A DNA stretch of 64,000 nucleotides from Hyperoplus lanceolatus (taxonomy: Eukaryota > Chordata > Actinopteri > Uranoscopiformes > Ammodytidae), in assembly GCA_026929865.2 (NCBI GenBank), contig CM049418.1:11481001-11545000 (forward strand), given 5' to 3'. Both the position numbers and the translations under genes were made by a program. The notes beneath the pieces are model-generated. The model searched no databases, had not been told where the DNA came from, and saw nothing but the letters and a program-made list of their open reading frames with translations. Positions 37,015 to 50,931 of the stretch are shown here, one piece after another (positions within the stretch are counted from its first letter, which is position 1; each line of letters begins with the position of its first letter).

Positions 37015-39130
37015 TCACATAGCACACAGAGACAAACATTAATACACCTCAAGAATATATGTCAAAAAAGAAAATCAGTAGAGATCAACAATTGTGAAGC
37101 TGAAAGTAGTGAATCTTTGTCATTTTTGCTTGAAAAAGGAATTGCATAGTTAATCGTTTATGGAAATAGTTTACGATTTCGACAAAGCCATTCAATTCTC
37201 TGCCACAAAAAAGAGAGAAGAACAGAAGATATGAGCGGGTGAAGTTCGGAATTTGTGCATGAAAATATAACCTACCGCATATAAGAATAGAGACTACCGT
37301 TTTACCAACTCGCTCAAGCTCTGAGTCTCATTCATCATACGAATTTTCATGAACACGTTATGAATGGAAGTTAAGGGGAAGGATGGTGAATTATGCATAT
37401 GCACTGAGAAAACATATTTTTTTGTTATAGGTTATTGATTTTTTTCCTGCTTGTGTGGGTGTGAATAGCTGTTCATTGCCACGGTGGTAATAGATATTTC
37501 CCTTGTTCTTTTGTGCTTCTCGGGTGGCTCTCATGTCAGCCCACATATAGGTTTGTGCGTGTGTGCGGCAAGATAGATGTGTGTTTATGAACAGAACCCA
37601 TTATAGCAATATATTATAATAGGCCAGGCACCCAGGGACCACACACACCCCACATCCCAAACAATACCATGTCTCCTCTTTACTGAAACGTGTGGCCTTC
37701 AAAGGTGTGATCCCACCTCAGGAGTGACACAAGTAACATCATTAGTTCTGCTTTAATGCTGAACTGTAGCCTTACAGCCTTAGGAGAGGATGCAGGCCAT
37801 ATAGGAGTGGGTGAAAGGTAGAAGTGCAACTGATTTGGAAAGGAATAAAGAAGTAAGCATGCAACGGAGGCACATGTTAAGAGAGAGAACAACCATATGA
37901 CCTTTACCTTTTGCTGCCCCTGTGACACAAAGCTCCCGCGCATGGTACTGTGAGGGACGAGTCTGCTCAACCAAAGCCACAAGTGTCCCCTGGCAGATAG
38001 TTCCACGTAGAAGCAATCTAGATTAGACCATCATTTCTCCTCTCAGATGGCGTGCTACACCTCATGAGGGCTTCATTATCATTTCAGAGCAGATTAAATG
38101 GCGGAGGAGACACGGCTTTTGCCTTAATTGTGCCAAAAATATTGCCTTGTTATTTGTCCTCAAGAGAAAATGAAATGGGTAGAATGAAGCAGGGGAGGAG
38201 GCCATTTTGGATAGATATAGAGACTGGCAATGGAGAGACTAGAAGAGGTAAAGAAGAAGGGGAAGAGAGGAGCAGGTGTGAATGATGTCATTGGGGGCAG
38301 ATTATCACCTGGAGGCTCACAGGAGCCATTCTCTATGTTACAATGATGGCATGGAGTGTCTCCCATCGTTAGTGTGCTGACAGGTTCACACTGCTACAGC
38401 TGAGGCAGGGCTGCGACAGCTGGAACACAGCTTCTTTCATCCACACCAATGCTTAAAAAATAATTTACTCAAGATTAGTTTGTGTGTGGAAAAGTCGTCC
38501 TAAATCTCTCTTCTCTGCTACTACACAGTTTGAATTAAAGGTTTAGCAGTGGTGTCCTTTCCAATACAGTCAGCGCTTCAAACCTTCTGTATAAATGGTC
38601 ATGATTTGTGAAGGATTCATGAGCTATTCTAATAAGATTCAGCCAACCATAGTGCAATATGTATGATCCTATTAGGCCTGCTTTAATGGGATCTAACTAG
38701 GGCTCATGGTGCTTTTAAGTATGGATTAATATGCTGATACATTTGAAGTGATAATATTTTAAAATTCCCATCACATGTCCCTTTTGTAATTCTGTCAATT
38801 CGTTAATGCATGTTTGTTGCCTTAACCTCTTCCTATAAGAAAGGCAAATGTCAGAGGTTGCAAAAGCATACGTGAGAGAGAGTAAGACAGTGAGGGGCTC
38901 CCAGTTAGCTTACTGTTTGGTGTGTTTGGTAGTGTTCATATCCACCATCTGTTACAGAGCATATGATCAGTAGGAGAAAGAACAGGGCTGCCAAGAGGGG
39001 ATGGAGAAAGCACAATGGAGAGCCATGCACAGGAGGGAGGGAGGGAGCATGTCAGTGTGTCTACCTATCTTTATCAATGTTTGAGTGGCTGCTTGTATAT
39101 GCATGTATCACTGCATACATTCATGCATGA

Positions 39131-39167
<37 letters not shown>

Positions 39168-39199
39168 TGTGTAGCATGGTGGGTGGGCGTGGTGTGTCC

Positions 39200-39334
39200 A
39201 GCTAGAGCTATTTATAGCCGCTGCCTCACCTTGCTATTAGCTGTTAGTTTACGAGGAACCAAGAGGCATGTATGGGAGTCCCAGTGGACTACGCTCGGCC
39301 TCACTACTACTCAGTCCAAACATGTCCTTTAATA
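39200..39334 (+). promoter_or_regulatory. Candidate promoter with MEF2-type TATA and short first exon
   Basis: CTATTTATAG at 39208-39217 is both a perfect MEF2 site and a TATA-like box. Two ATGs follow at 39268 and 39272, each open to a consensus GTAAGT donor at 39335. The second would begin MGVPVDYARP. No following exon was identified, so this remains a candidate. Confidence 0.25.
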
Positions 39335-40818
39335 GTAAGTCTCTCTGCACTCCGTAGCTCTAGTGTCTATTTCCAAGCAACATGCCACCATTTTGGAAAG
39401 CAGATTATCAGTGTTACCATGGTGTAAAACAGTCAATTATATGTTGTTTCTCTCCCAAAAAGGATAAATGTCTACCAAGCACCTTTTCTTAAACAGAAGT
39501 CCTTTAGAAAAAAGGAGATGAGATGAAGAAATCAAGTCTATATGCTGTATAAAACAAAACGAATGAGTTGCAAAATGAATGTTTAAAATGAGTCTGAATA
39601 AAGAATAAAACCACCTAAATGTGGCTCCTCCTGGTGATTGAAAAAATAAAAAACTCCACATAAACAACAACATGTCCATGTCTGCCTTCTCCAATGCTGC
39701 CATCTGCTTTCACTAGAGTTATCACAGGGACAGCAGGAAAACTTGGCTGGCTGGTAAAAACAGCTAACAGCTCCTGGCTAAAACGTAGGGCAGGTTCAGC
39801 ATTAAAAGCACATAGGTCAGTGATGTTTACCAATGATCTCTGGAGTGTTTTGAATGTTGTAGAAATAGTTGTATGAACATTTCCTTTGTGGTGATTTGGT
39901 TCTGTTTTCACATTAAAGATACCGCTGTATTATTTCTGTTGCATTTACTTCCTTTTATTATCTTGCTGAAAAAAAAACTAAATGACTTTATATTGGTTGA
40001 AGAGGAATTGGTTTGTGTGTGGAAACTGATTGAGAAGGCCGACTATTTTGAGCCAATGAATAGCAGTTTCACGTGTGGCACTTTGAGTGGATTGAATACT
40101 GAGTGAGGTCCCTGTTTGAAGCTGCTTCAAACAGCCTCAACAGTCGAGACACAGTACTTAAAGGCTGTGATGAAGCCGGCCCTGTAAACCTGTTGACAGA
40201 TGCACAGCTGGACCAATTGATCAACCGAGCAACACTATTGTATAGATATCAAAACCATATTAGCCCAAAAAAGACTTGAAAGTGTCTCGATCAGTGTCGC
40301 TGATGTTGTTATAAAACTGAATGTAGACAGTTTGGAAGGGAGAGTTCCTGCTAGATGAAGTATTCCTCTGTCACATTGATAAATCAGGCCCATTAGCAAA
40401 GGGTTTATAATAAATAATCAACAGAGTGAGTGCATTTAAATGGTTGGACCGTGTGTGTGTATGTGTGAGTGGGTGTTAGTTTGTATTACAATGAATAAGA
40501 GCAGCATCGGGTACAAAAGAATGTAAACATGGGGCAGGTGTGGTGTTTATTTAAAGGTATATACTGTATGTGGTATTATTGAATATTGTCTCTTAATAAT
40601 CAAAGGCCCCTTTTTAGTTGATTTACCATGATTGAATAATGACAGCGGTGTGTTACCAAGTACATGATGAGTATTTTCATTGTATGCAAACCTTTATCTT
40701 CATTGCACCACCATGTTTTAGACCGCTGCTTTTCCCCAATGAGTATTCAGGTTTCTCGCTGTGTAAAACCTTCCCAAATAATCTTAGCACCAATCAGTTT
40801 CTATATGTCAATGCAGCT

Positions 40819-40826
40819 CACACACA

Positions 40827-40920
<94 letters not shown>
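40819..40920. repeat. (CA)n microsatellite with one TA interruption
   Basis: About 50 CA units with a single 'cata' near the start. Confidence 0.98.
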
Positions 40921-40923
<3 letters not shown>

Positions 40924-41048
40924 GCAAATGAGTCCTCTTGAAGCTACAGATGCATCTTTTTTCTCTCTGAACCAGATTGATGAATAATAAATAACAACTG
41001 ATGGAGAGAATACGAGCGGGAGAGCGATGGGATGAAAGAGGTGGATCA

Positions 41049-41091
<43 letters not shown>

Positions 41092-41593
41092 GCTGGAGTA
41101 TCATTAAGAACACAGCTGAAACTATGGAGCAGTGGACCACTGGGGAAAGGAGACGATTAAGCTGAATAGATAGGGTTTAGGGGAAGAGGGAGCCAGGCGG
41201 GAAGACAAGAGCAATACTATCAATATGTGGTAGTGAGATAGAAATGAGAGGGGGATGGGGTGAGAGAGATGGAGGGGAAATAGAGGAGAGAGGGAAGAGA
41301 GGAGACCAATCAGTGGAAGATGAGATCCACTTGTTATTTTGTTTTTCGTTTTTTTCCTCCTGCTTTCTCAGTCCTCGTCTGATGTTGTGACAAACGGGTT
41401 TCAGTTTCCATGATTGCCTTGACATTGAGAAAAAACAACTGCTTCTTAATAATTCAAATCCTTTTCCCCACATTTTGCAGACAACACTATTTCTCTCTGG
41501 CACCTCATTTGTTTGTGCCTCTATCTTTTTCAGATTCCTACCTCTGCTTATATACATCACAGGAGGAAGCAGATACATTGAGCGCCCGCCAAA

Positions 41594-42525
41594 TAGGGTA
41601 GGGGTAATTGCACGGGGTAATTTGTCACAATCGATATGTCTCGGAACCAGAAGGCACTGCCTGTGAAATGTTGGTATGTTAATATCCAGAATTGGGATCA
41701 GAGGTCACCTACATAGTCTTCCTTTTAGTTAGACTGCTGAATTTGAGGTGAGACGACTGTTTGTGTTTTTCATGTCAAATTGAAAATATTTAGCTCCTCA
41801 GTATTTTTCTTCTAGGCTTTTACACAATGGGTTTATAACAAAACACTTGTTACCCATAGAAAGTGTGAAGGGTAAACTATTGTTTAGATTGTGGTTAGCA
41901 AGCAAATTAGTTGTCAGATGGTTGTTGGCCTTGATGCTAGCAAGAAATTCAAGTTGGGGTTGGTCGTCACATTTTTTGGGGGGTTGTTATCTCAAGGCTT
42001 CAGCCAGAAAAGGAACCCAATAACGAAAGAAATTGTCAAGCTGTGTCCTCACTGACACCCCAGAGAAGGAAAGAATAGAGCAGGAAAAGGCAGCTAGCAT
42101 GCAAAAGAAAAAAGGGCAACAAAATCAAAACAACCCAGTGCATCCCAAACTAGACCAGCTGCCAAGGCTACAGTAAGTTATGTAGGCCTATTTGTCAACT
42201 TGACAATGCAATTAAACTTTCAAATTTAGTTCTACTTGCTTGCCTTCTTTTTAAGATTATTCCCATTAAGATAACATTGTGACAAACAACCCCATAGTGT
42301 TTGACAAACGACCCCTTAATGGGGTTGGTTTTCACAATGTGTAAGGGTGTCTTTGATGATTAATTTCTTCTTTATTACAATACGATAGAACAAGTGAGGG
42401 GTACACATTTCAAGCCAACACCTTAAGCTTCAATTTAATGTAGGAATGACTATTGAAAGATGTTTAGGTGATGAGCAATTCTCATTAGAGTAAAACAGTG
42501 TGCCTACTTACCCTGTTCTCCCCTA
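41594..42525 (+). mobile_element. pogo-like non-autonomous DNA transposon, copy B (inverted relative to A)
   Basis: The reverse complement aligns with 36065-37014 along almost its whole length. The right terminus TTACCCTGTTCTCCCC is preserved and the left is partly decayed. The LTDTPEKERIEQEK-like remnant lies on the + strand near 42050-42090. Confidence 0.75.
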
Positions 42526-42650
42526 TTTAGCACTCACTCTTACAGAGCTATCTCACATAAACAATGGGCTCTCAACCCCAATTAGTCTTTTTACACCACA
42601 AATAAAATGTGTCTTCTCAATGCTTTTCTCAGTTAAATGATCATATCACC

Positions 42651-42898
<248 letters not shown>

Positions 42899-43418
42899 GT
42901 GTTGGAGAACCATGAAAGGGTTCCAGTCTGATTAAAATGAATGAATTCCCTCGTGGTGTGGACATGAGGCCGACAGACAGATCAAACCACTGACACACAC
43001 ACACATTCTTAACCTGCTCTATTTTTACTTTCCTTTGTCCCAAGTCACAAAGTGAAGTTGGTGACCCAATCCTGTGTTCCAACTGCAGAAATCATGTACA
43101 AGAGGAAAAATGATCTTCTCCCTCCTCTCTTCTAAGTACACTCTCTCCTGTGTCTGTTATTTTGTTTCATTAGAAATCACAAAAAGATATACAAAACGCC
43201 AACATTGTACAAGCAATTCATAATTTACAACTTGAGAACAGAGTGCATATTGGAATCTAGAGAGAGATGAGAAAAGTGAGGCGCCCCAGATGGAGTTGAA
43301 AGTGTTTTTCACAGCCTCAAGGTTGCACTCAGCTTTTTGGAAATGGTTCCGCTTGTATTATAATGTGTTATGCTTTTGGCAAATGGGCATCGCGTCCCTA
43401 AAGTCTCCCAAGGATCGT

Positions 43419-43422
<4 letters not shown>

Positions 43423-43472
<50 letters not shown>
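43423..43472. repeat. (GA)25 microsatellite
   Basis: Uninterrupted GA tract. A similar GA run lies at 41051-41086. Confidence 0.97.
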
Positions 43473-43475
<3 letters not shown>

Positions 43476-44934
43476 TAGATGTGATCATTGCATAATGGAT
43501 GCTTCTTGGGAACTTTGAGAGCTAGTGGCATTTTAAGAAGTCTACAACCTTTAGGGGTAACTACAAACCAAACGCAATGTTAGTTGGCTTTTTATACCTT
43601 CATTCTCTTTTTATACCTTCATTTTATTCCATTTTAAAAAACTACCCGACACAAATGATAATCAATTCTGCTTGTATTTTGATTGAATCTCAGGATGCAA
43701 ATTAGGAGCTATCACTTAACAGAAAGGGGTCATCTGTAGATTTGACCGCAGCGTGTTCTGTGTGCATTCATCTCCCAGTTAACATCTTCTAGATTCAGAC
43801 TGCATGTTGATAGTGTCAATGAGGTTATATGCACACCACTGTACATTTTGACTTGTCAGACTCAAATGTAACCAATGCTGTTGGCAACCCTAACATAGTA
43901 ACCTGTCCCCTTTTGATAATAACAGGACATTCACTTTAGCTGTTATCATTTGTACTTCTCAGCCTGGGAAAACAGTTGTATGATGTGTTTTCGTTATTGG
44001 AACTTCTTTTTTAACTGCCTTTTGGGAGTCCTGCTGTACTCGATTGCCGGAGTTCTGCTTTAATGTTACACTTGTGGCAACTTTGAGAAGGGAGAATTGT
44101 TTTTACCATCAGTTGCGTGATAACTAAAATTGTTCCTAAGAGGGTCACTATTGCTGACAACAATCTTTACTACACAGAGTTCTATTCTAGTTTTCAGAGG
44201 CAGTCGGATTGTTTATGTTTCACCAGCTGTGTTGCTGTTTACAGAACGAGACCATAGTTTTAGTTAGTTTTTTCATGTCTAACTCGGGTAAAGGAAACAA
44301 CAGAATGTCTATTGTGTAAAAACAAATGCTTGAACCCATTTGTTTTAGTAGCTCCACTCTCCATGGGAGAATGCAGAAAGAAGCAATGGTGGCCCGCTCT
44401 GAACAGGTTTGTTTGAGTTGCTGTGAAACTACCACATTAATGAGCGCTTAACACCAAGTCTATGCCTCAATTAAGATATAAAACTAAACCTCATTGACTC
44501 CCACTTTAACTTCCACATTAATCCCTCCTGTGTCAACTTTAGCTACATTGTTGAAAATGAGCTGAGCCGGCAGTAGCAGCTCATGGACTACAGCTATTAA
44601 TTGTTGGAGAGGCAATAACATTACTGCATCCTTCAAGTCATGGGCTGCTAAACTGCAGTATTCAGCAGTTTTCTTTGGTTTTTATCTTTCAGTTGTTGGG
44701 TCCCATTCCCTCCTCTTTACTGCAGCTAGGGTGTCGCGTAGTGTGGGTGTGTCTTCCCCCGCGTCTGTCTGCAGTGGTGAAACTGACTTGGGAACAGTGC
44801 ATTATCTGTAAGACAAGATAGACAGATGCACTCGGTAATAGGCAGTGAGTGTGCTGAGAGCACATCAAAAATCTGTTTACGTCTAGAGATTATAGTTGAG
44901 TTGCCGCACCTTTTAAATAAAGAGCGTGTCTACT

Positions 44935-45218
44935 GTTGCAGGATAAATTATTTTATCTGACCTCTAGTCAAAATCAGTGTTTATCTACTCACGATCCGCT
45001 ACCTGTATGTGCAATGAAAAAAAATCAGCAAAGGGTATGTAAACAAAAGGGCCAACCATAGCTATCAACATGCCAGTTCACAGAGCCTAGCCTGTGTATT
45101 AACACTGGATTTATTTTCACTGCACACACACACAGTACGGACAGGTAGCGGATGGTGAGGAGATATTCACTGATTTTGACAACAAGCATTCTCCAGAATC
45201 ACTGACTCCACCTTTTAA
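44935..45218 (+). mobile_element. MITE, family G
   Basis: The right end is 'gaatcactgactccacctt' plus TTAA. Internal 'gtgtattaacactgga' and 'cagtacggacaggtagcgga' align base for base with the sequence leading into the minisatellite at 58.8 kb. Confidence 0.75.
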
Positions 45219-45684
45219 GCTTCAGAGAAAGCAAGCAGCAAAGCTACATCACACTGCAAAGACGTAAAGAAGTATTTATTGAGGCGATTGTTGAACCAGT
45301 CATTTAGTAACTTCACTGACCAATTTGATGAAATGTATTAAACTCTGTCAGATTCAGCTCTGCAGGTGATTCATCAAATGGTACATCCGCTTTGTGCTAA
45401 TTAATAAGAGCAGCACTGCACTGTTTTGGGGAATTGGAAACAGATGGTAAAATCAATTGGTCACAATCAGGGTCTGATGTGTGACCAAATGACTACCAAA
45501 CTACCTGGTGTGTGTATACTGTACAGACTGTGCTTTGAATTAGGGAAATGTCGTACAGTACTGTATATGCATGGGTGTGTTTCTGAGGCCAGACTGTTGT
45601 GACAGCACAGAGCGCTGAAGGGAAGGAGTGCTTCATTAGAAATGAACCAAAAGTCCATCATCAGCAGGAAAACGTACTATGTTG

Positions 45685-45737
<53 letters not shown>

Positions 45738-46465
45738 CCCACCATTAGAAAAGCATTCACTTCTTTATAACTTTTGCCGACTCGAATGCAACAAACATTG
45801 CAGGCTGTCATTAACGTTAGGAGACTCACTACATAATTATCTGTGTAAAAATGACTATTTATTTTCTCCTTACACTTTCCTTAGAGAGCTGCTAAAGTCT
45901 GAATGCCAACCAAGAGAGATCTGCAGAGAAATGTTTTGCTTTCTGCTTAGAAGGTGTGAATGGGTTTGTATTAATTATTCACAAGAAGTGGTGGTCTGCA
46001 CTGCCAAACGTGTTTCTTCCAGTCTCATTTATGCAACACACACACACACAAGTCCTCTCTTTAAGGGGCCATAGCAGGGGGAGTGCTAGCCTGGCTGACT
46101 GTATCATTCAGCGTCACTGTTTGTTCTCTAACCAGGAGATGTGTAAGGCTGAGTGAAAGCAGAGATAGTGAGATGAAAATGCCGCTTTGCTTCAAGGGAT
46201 GTTTCCGTCCCTCCTGCTGTTTTTAGCTTTAGATTAATGAAATCATAAATGTGTGGCCGTGCCTTGCCCTGTCTGCCTTAATAGCTGCAGTTAAACACAA
46301 AGCAGGCCCTGCTGTGGGGCACTGGGGAAAGCCAGTCAATCTTTACCAACATTAAGTCACATCAAACAAAAGCAGCAGCAACGAATAAAATGCAAATGAA
46401 TTACCTCCGTGTGTATAATGAACGGCATTTATGCGTCACAGTAAGCAGTAGTATTTTCTCACACA

Positions 46466-46502
46466 TTAAAGGTGGATTCTGAAAAAAACGCTTGGTGTCA
46501 AA
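46466..46502 (+). mobile_element. Terminal fragment of MITE family G
   Basis: TTAAAGGTGGATTCTG and 'cgcttggtgtcaaaat' match the left terminus of the family. It lies directly before the duplicated unit at 46509. Confidence 0.55.
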
Positions 46503-46508
46503 ATCACG

Positions 46509-46783
<275 letters not shown>

Positions 46784-47083
46784 TTAGAAGAAACCATTAT
46801 ACCCCAACCCATAGGGAAGTTATTGATAGCACTGTTCTTTTGTCGGTTATTGTAGAGACTTGAACACATAGAGCAGGGCCTTAGATCTACATCCTGGTAT
46901 GATATATTTCAGTCTGATGTCGAGGGATCTGTAGATATTACAAAGATTAGACTTGACATGCCTTCTGCAGATGAAGACGGCTTCTCTGGCACCTTTGTCA
47001 ATTGGTCAATATTCTCTCAGAGAGAATGGAGAAAGAAAGAAAGAAAGAGAGAGACAGGTCGGATAATTGATGATGATGCTCCG

Positions 47084-47116
<33 letters not shown>

Positions 47117-47187
47117 TCCCTCCCGCACATGGCTGTGAACAATAGGACTTCTTTCTCAGATTCCTGAAGTTTAATCGCGTTATGCAA

Positions 47188-47188
<1 letters not shown>

Positions 47189-47256
<68 letters not shown>
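47189..47256. repeat. (CA)34 microsatellite
   Basis: Uninterrupted CA tract. Confidence 0.98.
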
Positions 47257-47258
<2 letters not shown>

Positions 47259-47277
47259 CTCTCTCCTTTTCACGTTT

Positions 47278-47393
47278 TCTCTTTCTCACACTCTCTCTAA
47301 AACAGACTAGGGAAACGTGAGGGAGATACAAAGTGTGTTTGTGTGTTCTCACTCTCTCTCTAAAACAGTCTAAGGAAACGTGAGGGAGATACA

Positions 47394-47405
<12 letters not shown>
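47278..47405. repeat. Two-copy tandem duplication of about 62 bases
   Basis: 'gaaacgtgagggagatacaa' occurs at the same place in two adjacent units, each preceded by 'ctctctctaaaacag'. The second unit runs into a GT tract. Confidence 0.9.
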
Positions 47406-47426
<21 letters not shown>

Positions 47427-48859
47427 GGGGGTCTTTAGTGCCAATATAAAAATAAAAGGCCTTGTATTTTAGAAGCTGTTTAGAGAAGCATAAACTTGAA
47501 TATAGTTGGTAGATTTTGATTGATGAAAGCGGAATGTATTGTGTTTATTATGACGATCACCTGAACATTTAAATATTTGTCACGTCACAAAGGTTAATTT
47601 TCCTTGGACTACAACTAACTATTTTCACTTATCTATGGATTTATCTGGCAATTTTATCTTGGTAATCATTTAGTTGTACAATAGTTGAACAGGGGGCGCT
47701 CTTTGCGTAGTGGTTAGAGCTTTGGCCTCTCTGTTTTGACTGTCTCACTGATTCATTGATTAATAATCGCAGCATTCATTTCCATTCTAGTGCAAACTGT
47801 CAGCAAGCTTCCACTTAAGTGTGACACCGTACATCACTGTTAACAGCATCTGAAGTCATCGCTGCTGCCTCTTGATTTATCATCTGTCCATTCTGGTGCC
47901 AGTGTGTGAGAGTACAGACAGACGCCCTCTGCCCCTCATAATCGCCACAGAATAGAAATACACTCAATTGTTATGGTACTTACTGCATACATGGTAACAC
48001 CTTCTGATTACATTATCATGCATTTTATTTGATATATCTGCTGCCTGAAAATATGCAATAATATCAATAATCTATAAATCATTTGAGTTATTTTCCAAGA
48101 AAATTTGCCAAACATGTCATGCTTCTAGCTTCTCAAATGTCGATTTCTATTGGATTTTACACTAACTTCATTAGATTTATTAAGCATCAGATCATCACAG
48201 ACATGATCTCATGACACGTTTCTCTATGGAGCAGGTCTAGACCAGAGAAGCAACATTACCTCATGTGTTGGCTGTTCTTTTAACATGGAGAGACTGTGGG
48301 CAGAACCTGGCTCTAGTGTGCGGCCATCTGCCCTCACCCCTTGATCTGAGTTAAGTGTACTTGATCTCTGTTTGTCTGTCAAAAACATAAAAAAAATATT
48401 ATTTAATGTATTTAATAAACTATTCGATTAATCAAGATTTCATCAGATTAATCACTAAAGTCATTCCTAGTCAAGTATAATGAATACAGTAAGTAGAATT
48501 AAGATGTCTAGAACTTTTTTAATTATTAAGATATATTACGATGTTTCTCTAAGAAGGACTTCAATTGAAGTGAGCTGCAATTACTGTCACTTTTTCAACC
48601 AGATCTCAACTAAACAGCATTGTTATGCTGTGTAATACATTATGTATCTGTACGTTCATCATGTTTATATCTCAGTCTATCTCCCATACGCTCATGCAAC
48701 TCAAAGCATAATTCATTAATTCATTAATCCGGCGTTGCATTTGCACGCCCTGCAGGGGAGGAATCATTGAAACGCTCTTCACAAAGCAAACAGTAATAGA
48801 TCAGGGAGAGGAGCATGCTATTGTTCATAGAAAAGCAGCAATATAAAGAAGCAAACTAG

Positions 48860-49074
48860 ATCATCGTGTGTGCAAACGAAGGTATATAAACAAAGGGGTC
48901 CCACCGAAGCTAGCATATGCCCGTTTACAGAGCCTAGGCTGTGTATAAACTCTGATTGTAGTTATCACACACACAGTATGGACGGGTTAGTAGATCGTGA
49001 GGAGATATTCCCTGATTTTGACAACGTGATTTTTGACAACAAGCGTTCTCCAGAATCACTGACTCCACCTTTAA
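48860..49074 (+). mobile_element. MITE, family G
   Basis: The right end is 'ctccagaatcactgactcca' plus CCTTTAA. The interior includes 'cagagcctaggctgtgtat' and 'cagtatggacgggttagtag'. The left edge is approximate. Confidence 0.72.
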
Positions 49075-50406
49075 TGTTGTAGTTTGGTCTTTTGCCTTTT
49101 CCCACATGTCAGTTTGAATGTAGAGTCCAAGGATTGTCACACTTTTTCTAACACTTTTTTGTTGTTGTCTTTTGCATGAATGAACGCAACAATGAATGAA
49201 CGGGATGGATGGAAAAAGTGGGACAACAGTGGAAATCGCCCAATCACGCACAGACTGTGGTGTTTGGGGCTGTCATGCTTGATTAAATGCAACAACATCA
49301 TTTTTATCTTTCATTTCCCTGTCACTCAATAATGCTCATTAATCAGATGGTGATGGTTTTAGCAGACTCTAACAGCCAGTCAACATAGCTGCTGCTGCTG
49401 ACATTGCGTGACTAAATACAGAAATAGCTTTTGGCATCCGGCTCACTGCTGATAGTGAATAAGAGGACTGAGCCACTACTAGAGGCTGATAGTTGATAGA
49501 TCACTAAGGGCCCATGCTGGTTACATTTAATCCTCTCATCAATACTAGATACAGCACTATGAGATTACAAACAACAGTCACTCCTATCCGAATAGCTCCT
49601 ACGAATACATTAATCACAAAAAAAAGATAGTAAAAAGTGAGACCTGTCAGTGGAGAGAGTGAGTGATAAAGTGATAATTTCACCTGTCACAGAAATAGAT
49701 CTAAATTCTCTACAGGCCCGTGGGATAATTACGTTAAAAGCTAAAGCAGCAATTACGTGATACACTGACATATGAAAGTAAAAGAGGAATTGTAACTAAC
49801 ACTGCACTGAGCTGTGATTGTCAGAGAAATAAAAATGAGTCTGTGAGGACACCTGGTGGAAACTACAAGGTAGTGCATACAGACGTTAAAGGTGGAGCTA
49901 CACATTAAAAATATTAATAAATATAAAAAAAACAAGAGAACAAATACACCATGGGAGAAAATATGGAATTAAAATAAAGCACAGGTTACAAAATCGATTG
50001 TTCACCTTCTGCCTAGAGGCTGTGGCGATTGTAAGTTCCCCAGCTGAGTTCAAGCGTTATGAATCTGGATGAAGAACATTTTTTATTTGAAAGTCTTTCG
50101 AATGGTAGGAGATTTAGCATTCCAAAAAAATATGTCTGCACATTTCTAATAAACATGGTTAAAAATGCTACAATGCAGGGTAAGAACATTTCACTGAACC
50201 ACAAACGATATTACATGTTATGCTGCACAATGACGGGCAAAGCGAGTGATGCCTGTTTAACTTTCTCAGTGTTAACATGCAGTGGTATTTTCTTATTATA
50301 TTCAAAGGAAAGCTTTAATATGTCAGGATGTATAGTGTCATCTTATGGCAATATGATCATCAGTGGCCTCACAATTACAAAAACATCTAGATTGTGAAAT
50401 ATTTAG

Positions 50407-50931
50407 TTAAAGCTCCCATATTATACACTTTTCGGTTCTATTATACACCATATTATATGGTCTTAGTGGTCCCTAATACGTTTTTCTTTAATTGTTTGCT
50501 GAAAAAAACTTTCAGATAATTTATTGTACTTTGCTGATGTTCAGCTAATCTCACAATGGCCTATTTTTTAAAAAGAGCTGCAGCTCCCCTCGTAAATATA
50601 CAATCTTTGAGCCCCCCCCCCCGCCCCCTGTCCGGAAGCGAAGCCAGATACGCCTCGCCCTCTGTCTGTCAGGGCCGTGGACCAATAAGAAATAGGGGTG
50701 TGGGCTACACAGTGGAAGCTTCTGGCTTTCCAGTTTTTGAGGTCAGAAACGAGGAGAATTCTGACTGGAGTATATTGGGGGGAGGGGTGGGGGTTTCAGA
50801 AAGGGGGAGAGTGAGAAAAGGAGAGATTGTTATTTTTTCAAATATTTTGGCAGTCTCTAGGCACACCGTGGACCCATGGATATGTTAGAACACATTTAAA
50901 AAGTGCATTTAGCATAATATGTGACCTTTAA
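50407..50931 (+). mobile_element. TTAA-flanked MITE (piggyBac-type target)
   Basis: 525 bases between TTAA at 50407-50410 and 50928-50931. Inverted termini AGCTCCCATATTAT and (inverted) AGGTCACATATTAT match at 12 of 14 positions. The interior has a C run and 'gaccaataagaaataggggt'. No coding sequence remains. Confidence 0.8.

Noticed and set aside
47693-47735. tRNA-like sequence 'gcgtagtggttagagc'
   Set aside because: An A-box-like match only, with no B box at the expected distance. At most a SINE scrap.
50059-50397. 112-codon open frame on the + strand
   Set aside because: No recognisable domain, AT-rich chance composition, and it ends at a MITE border.
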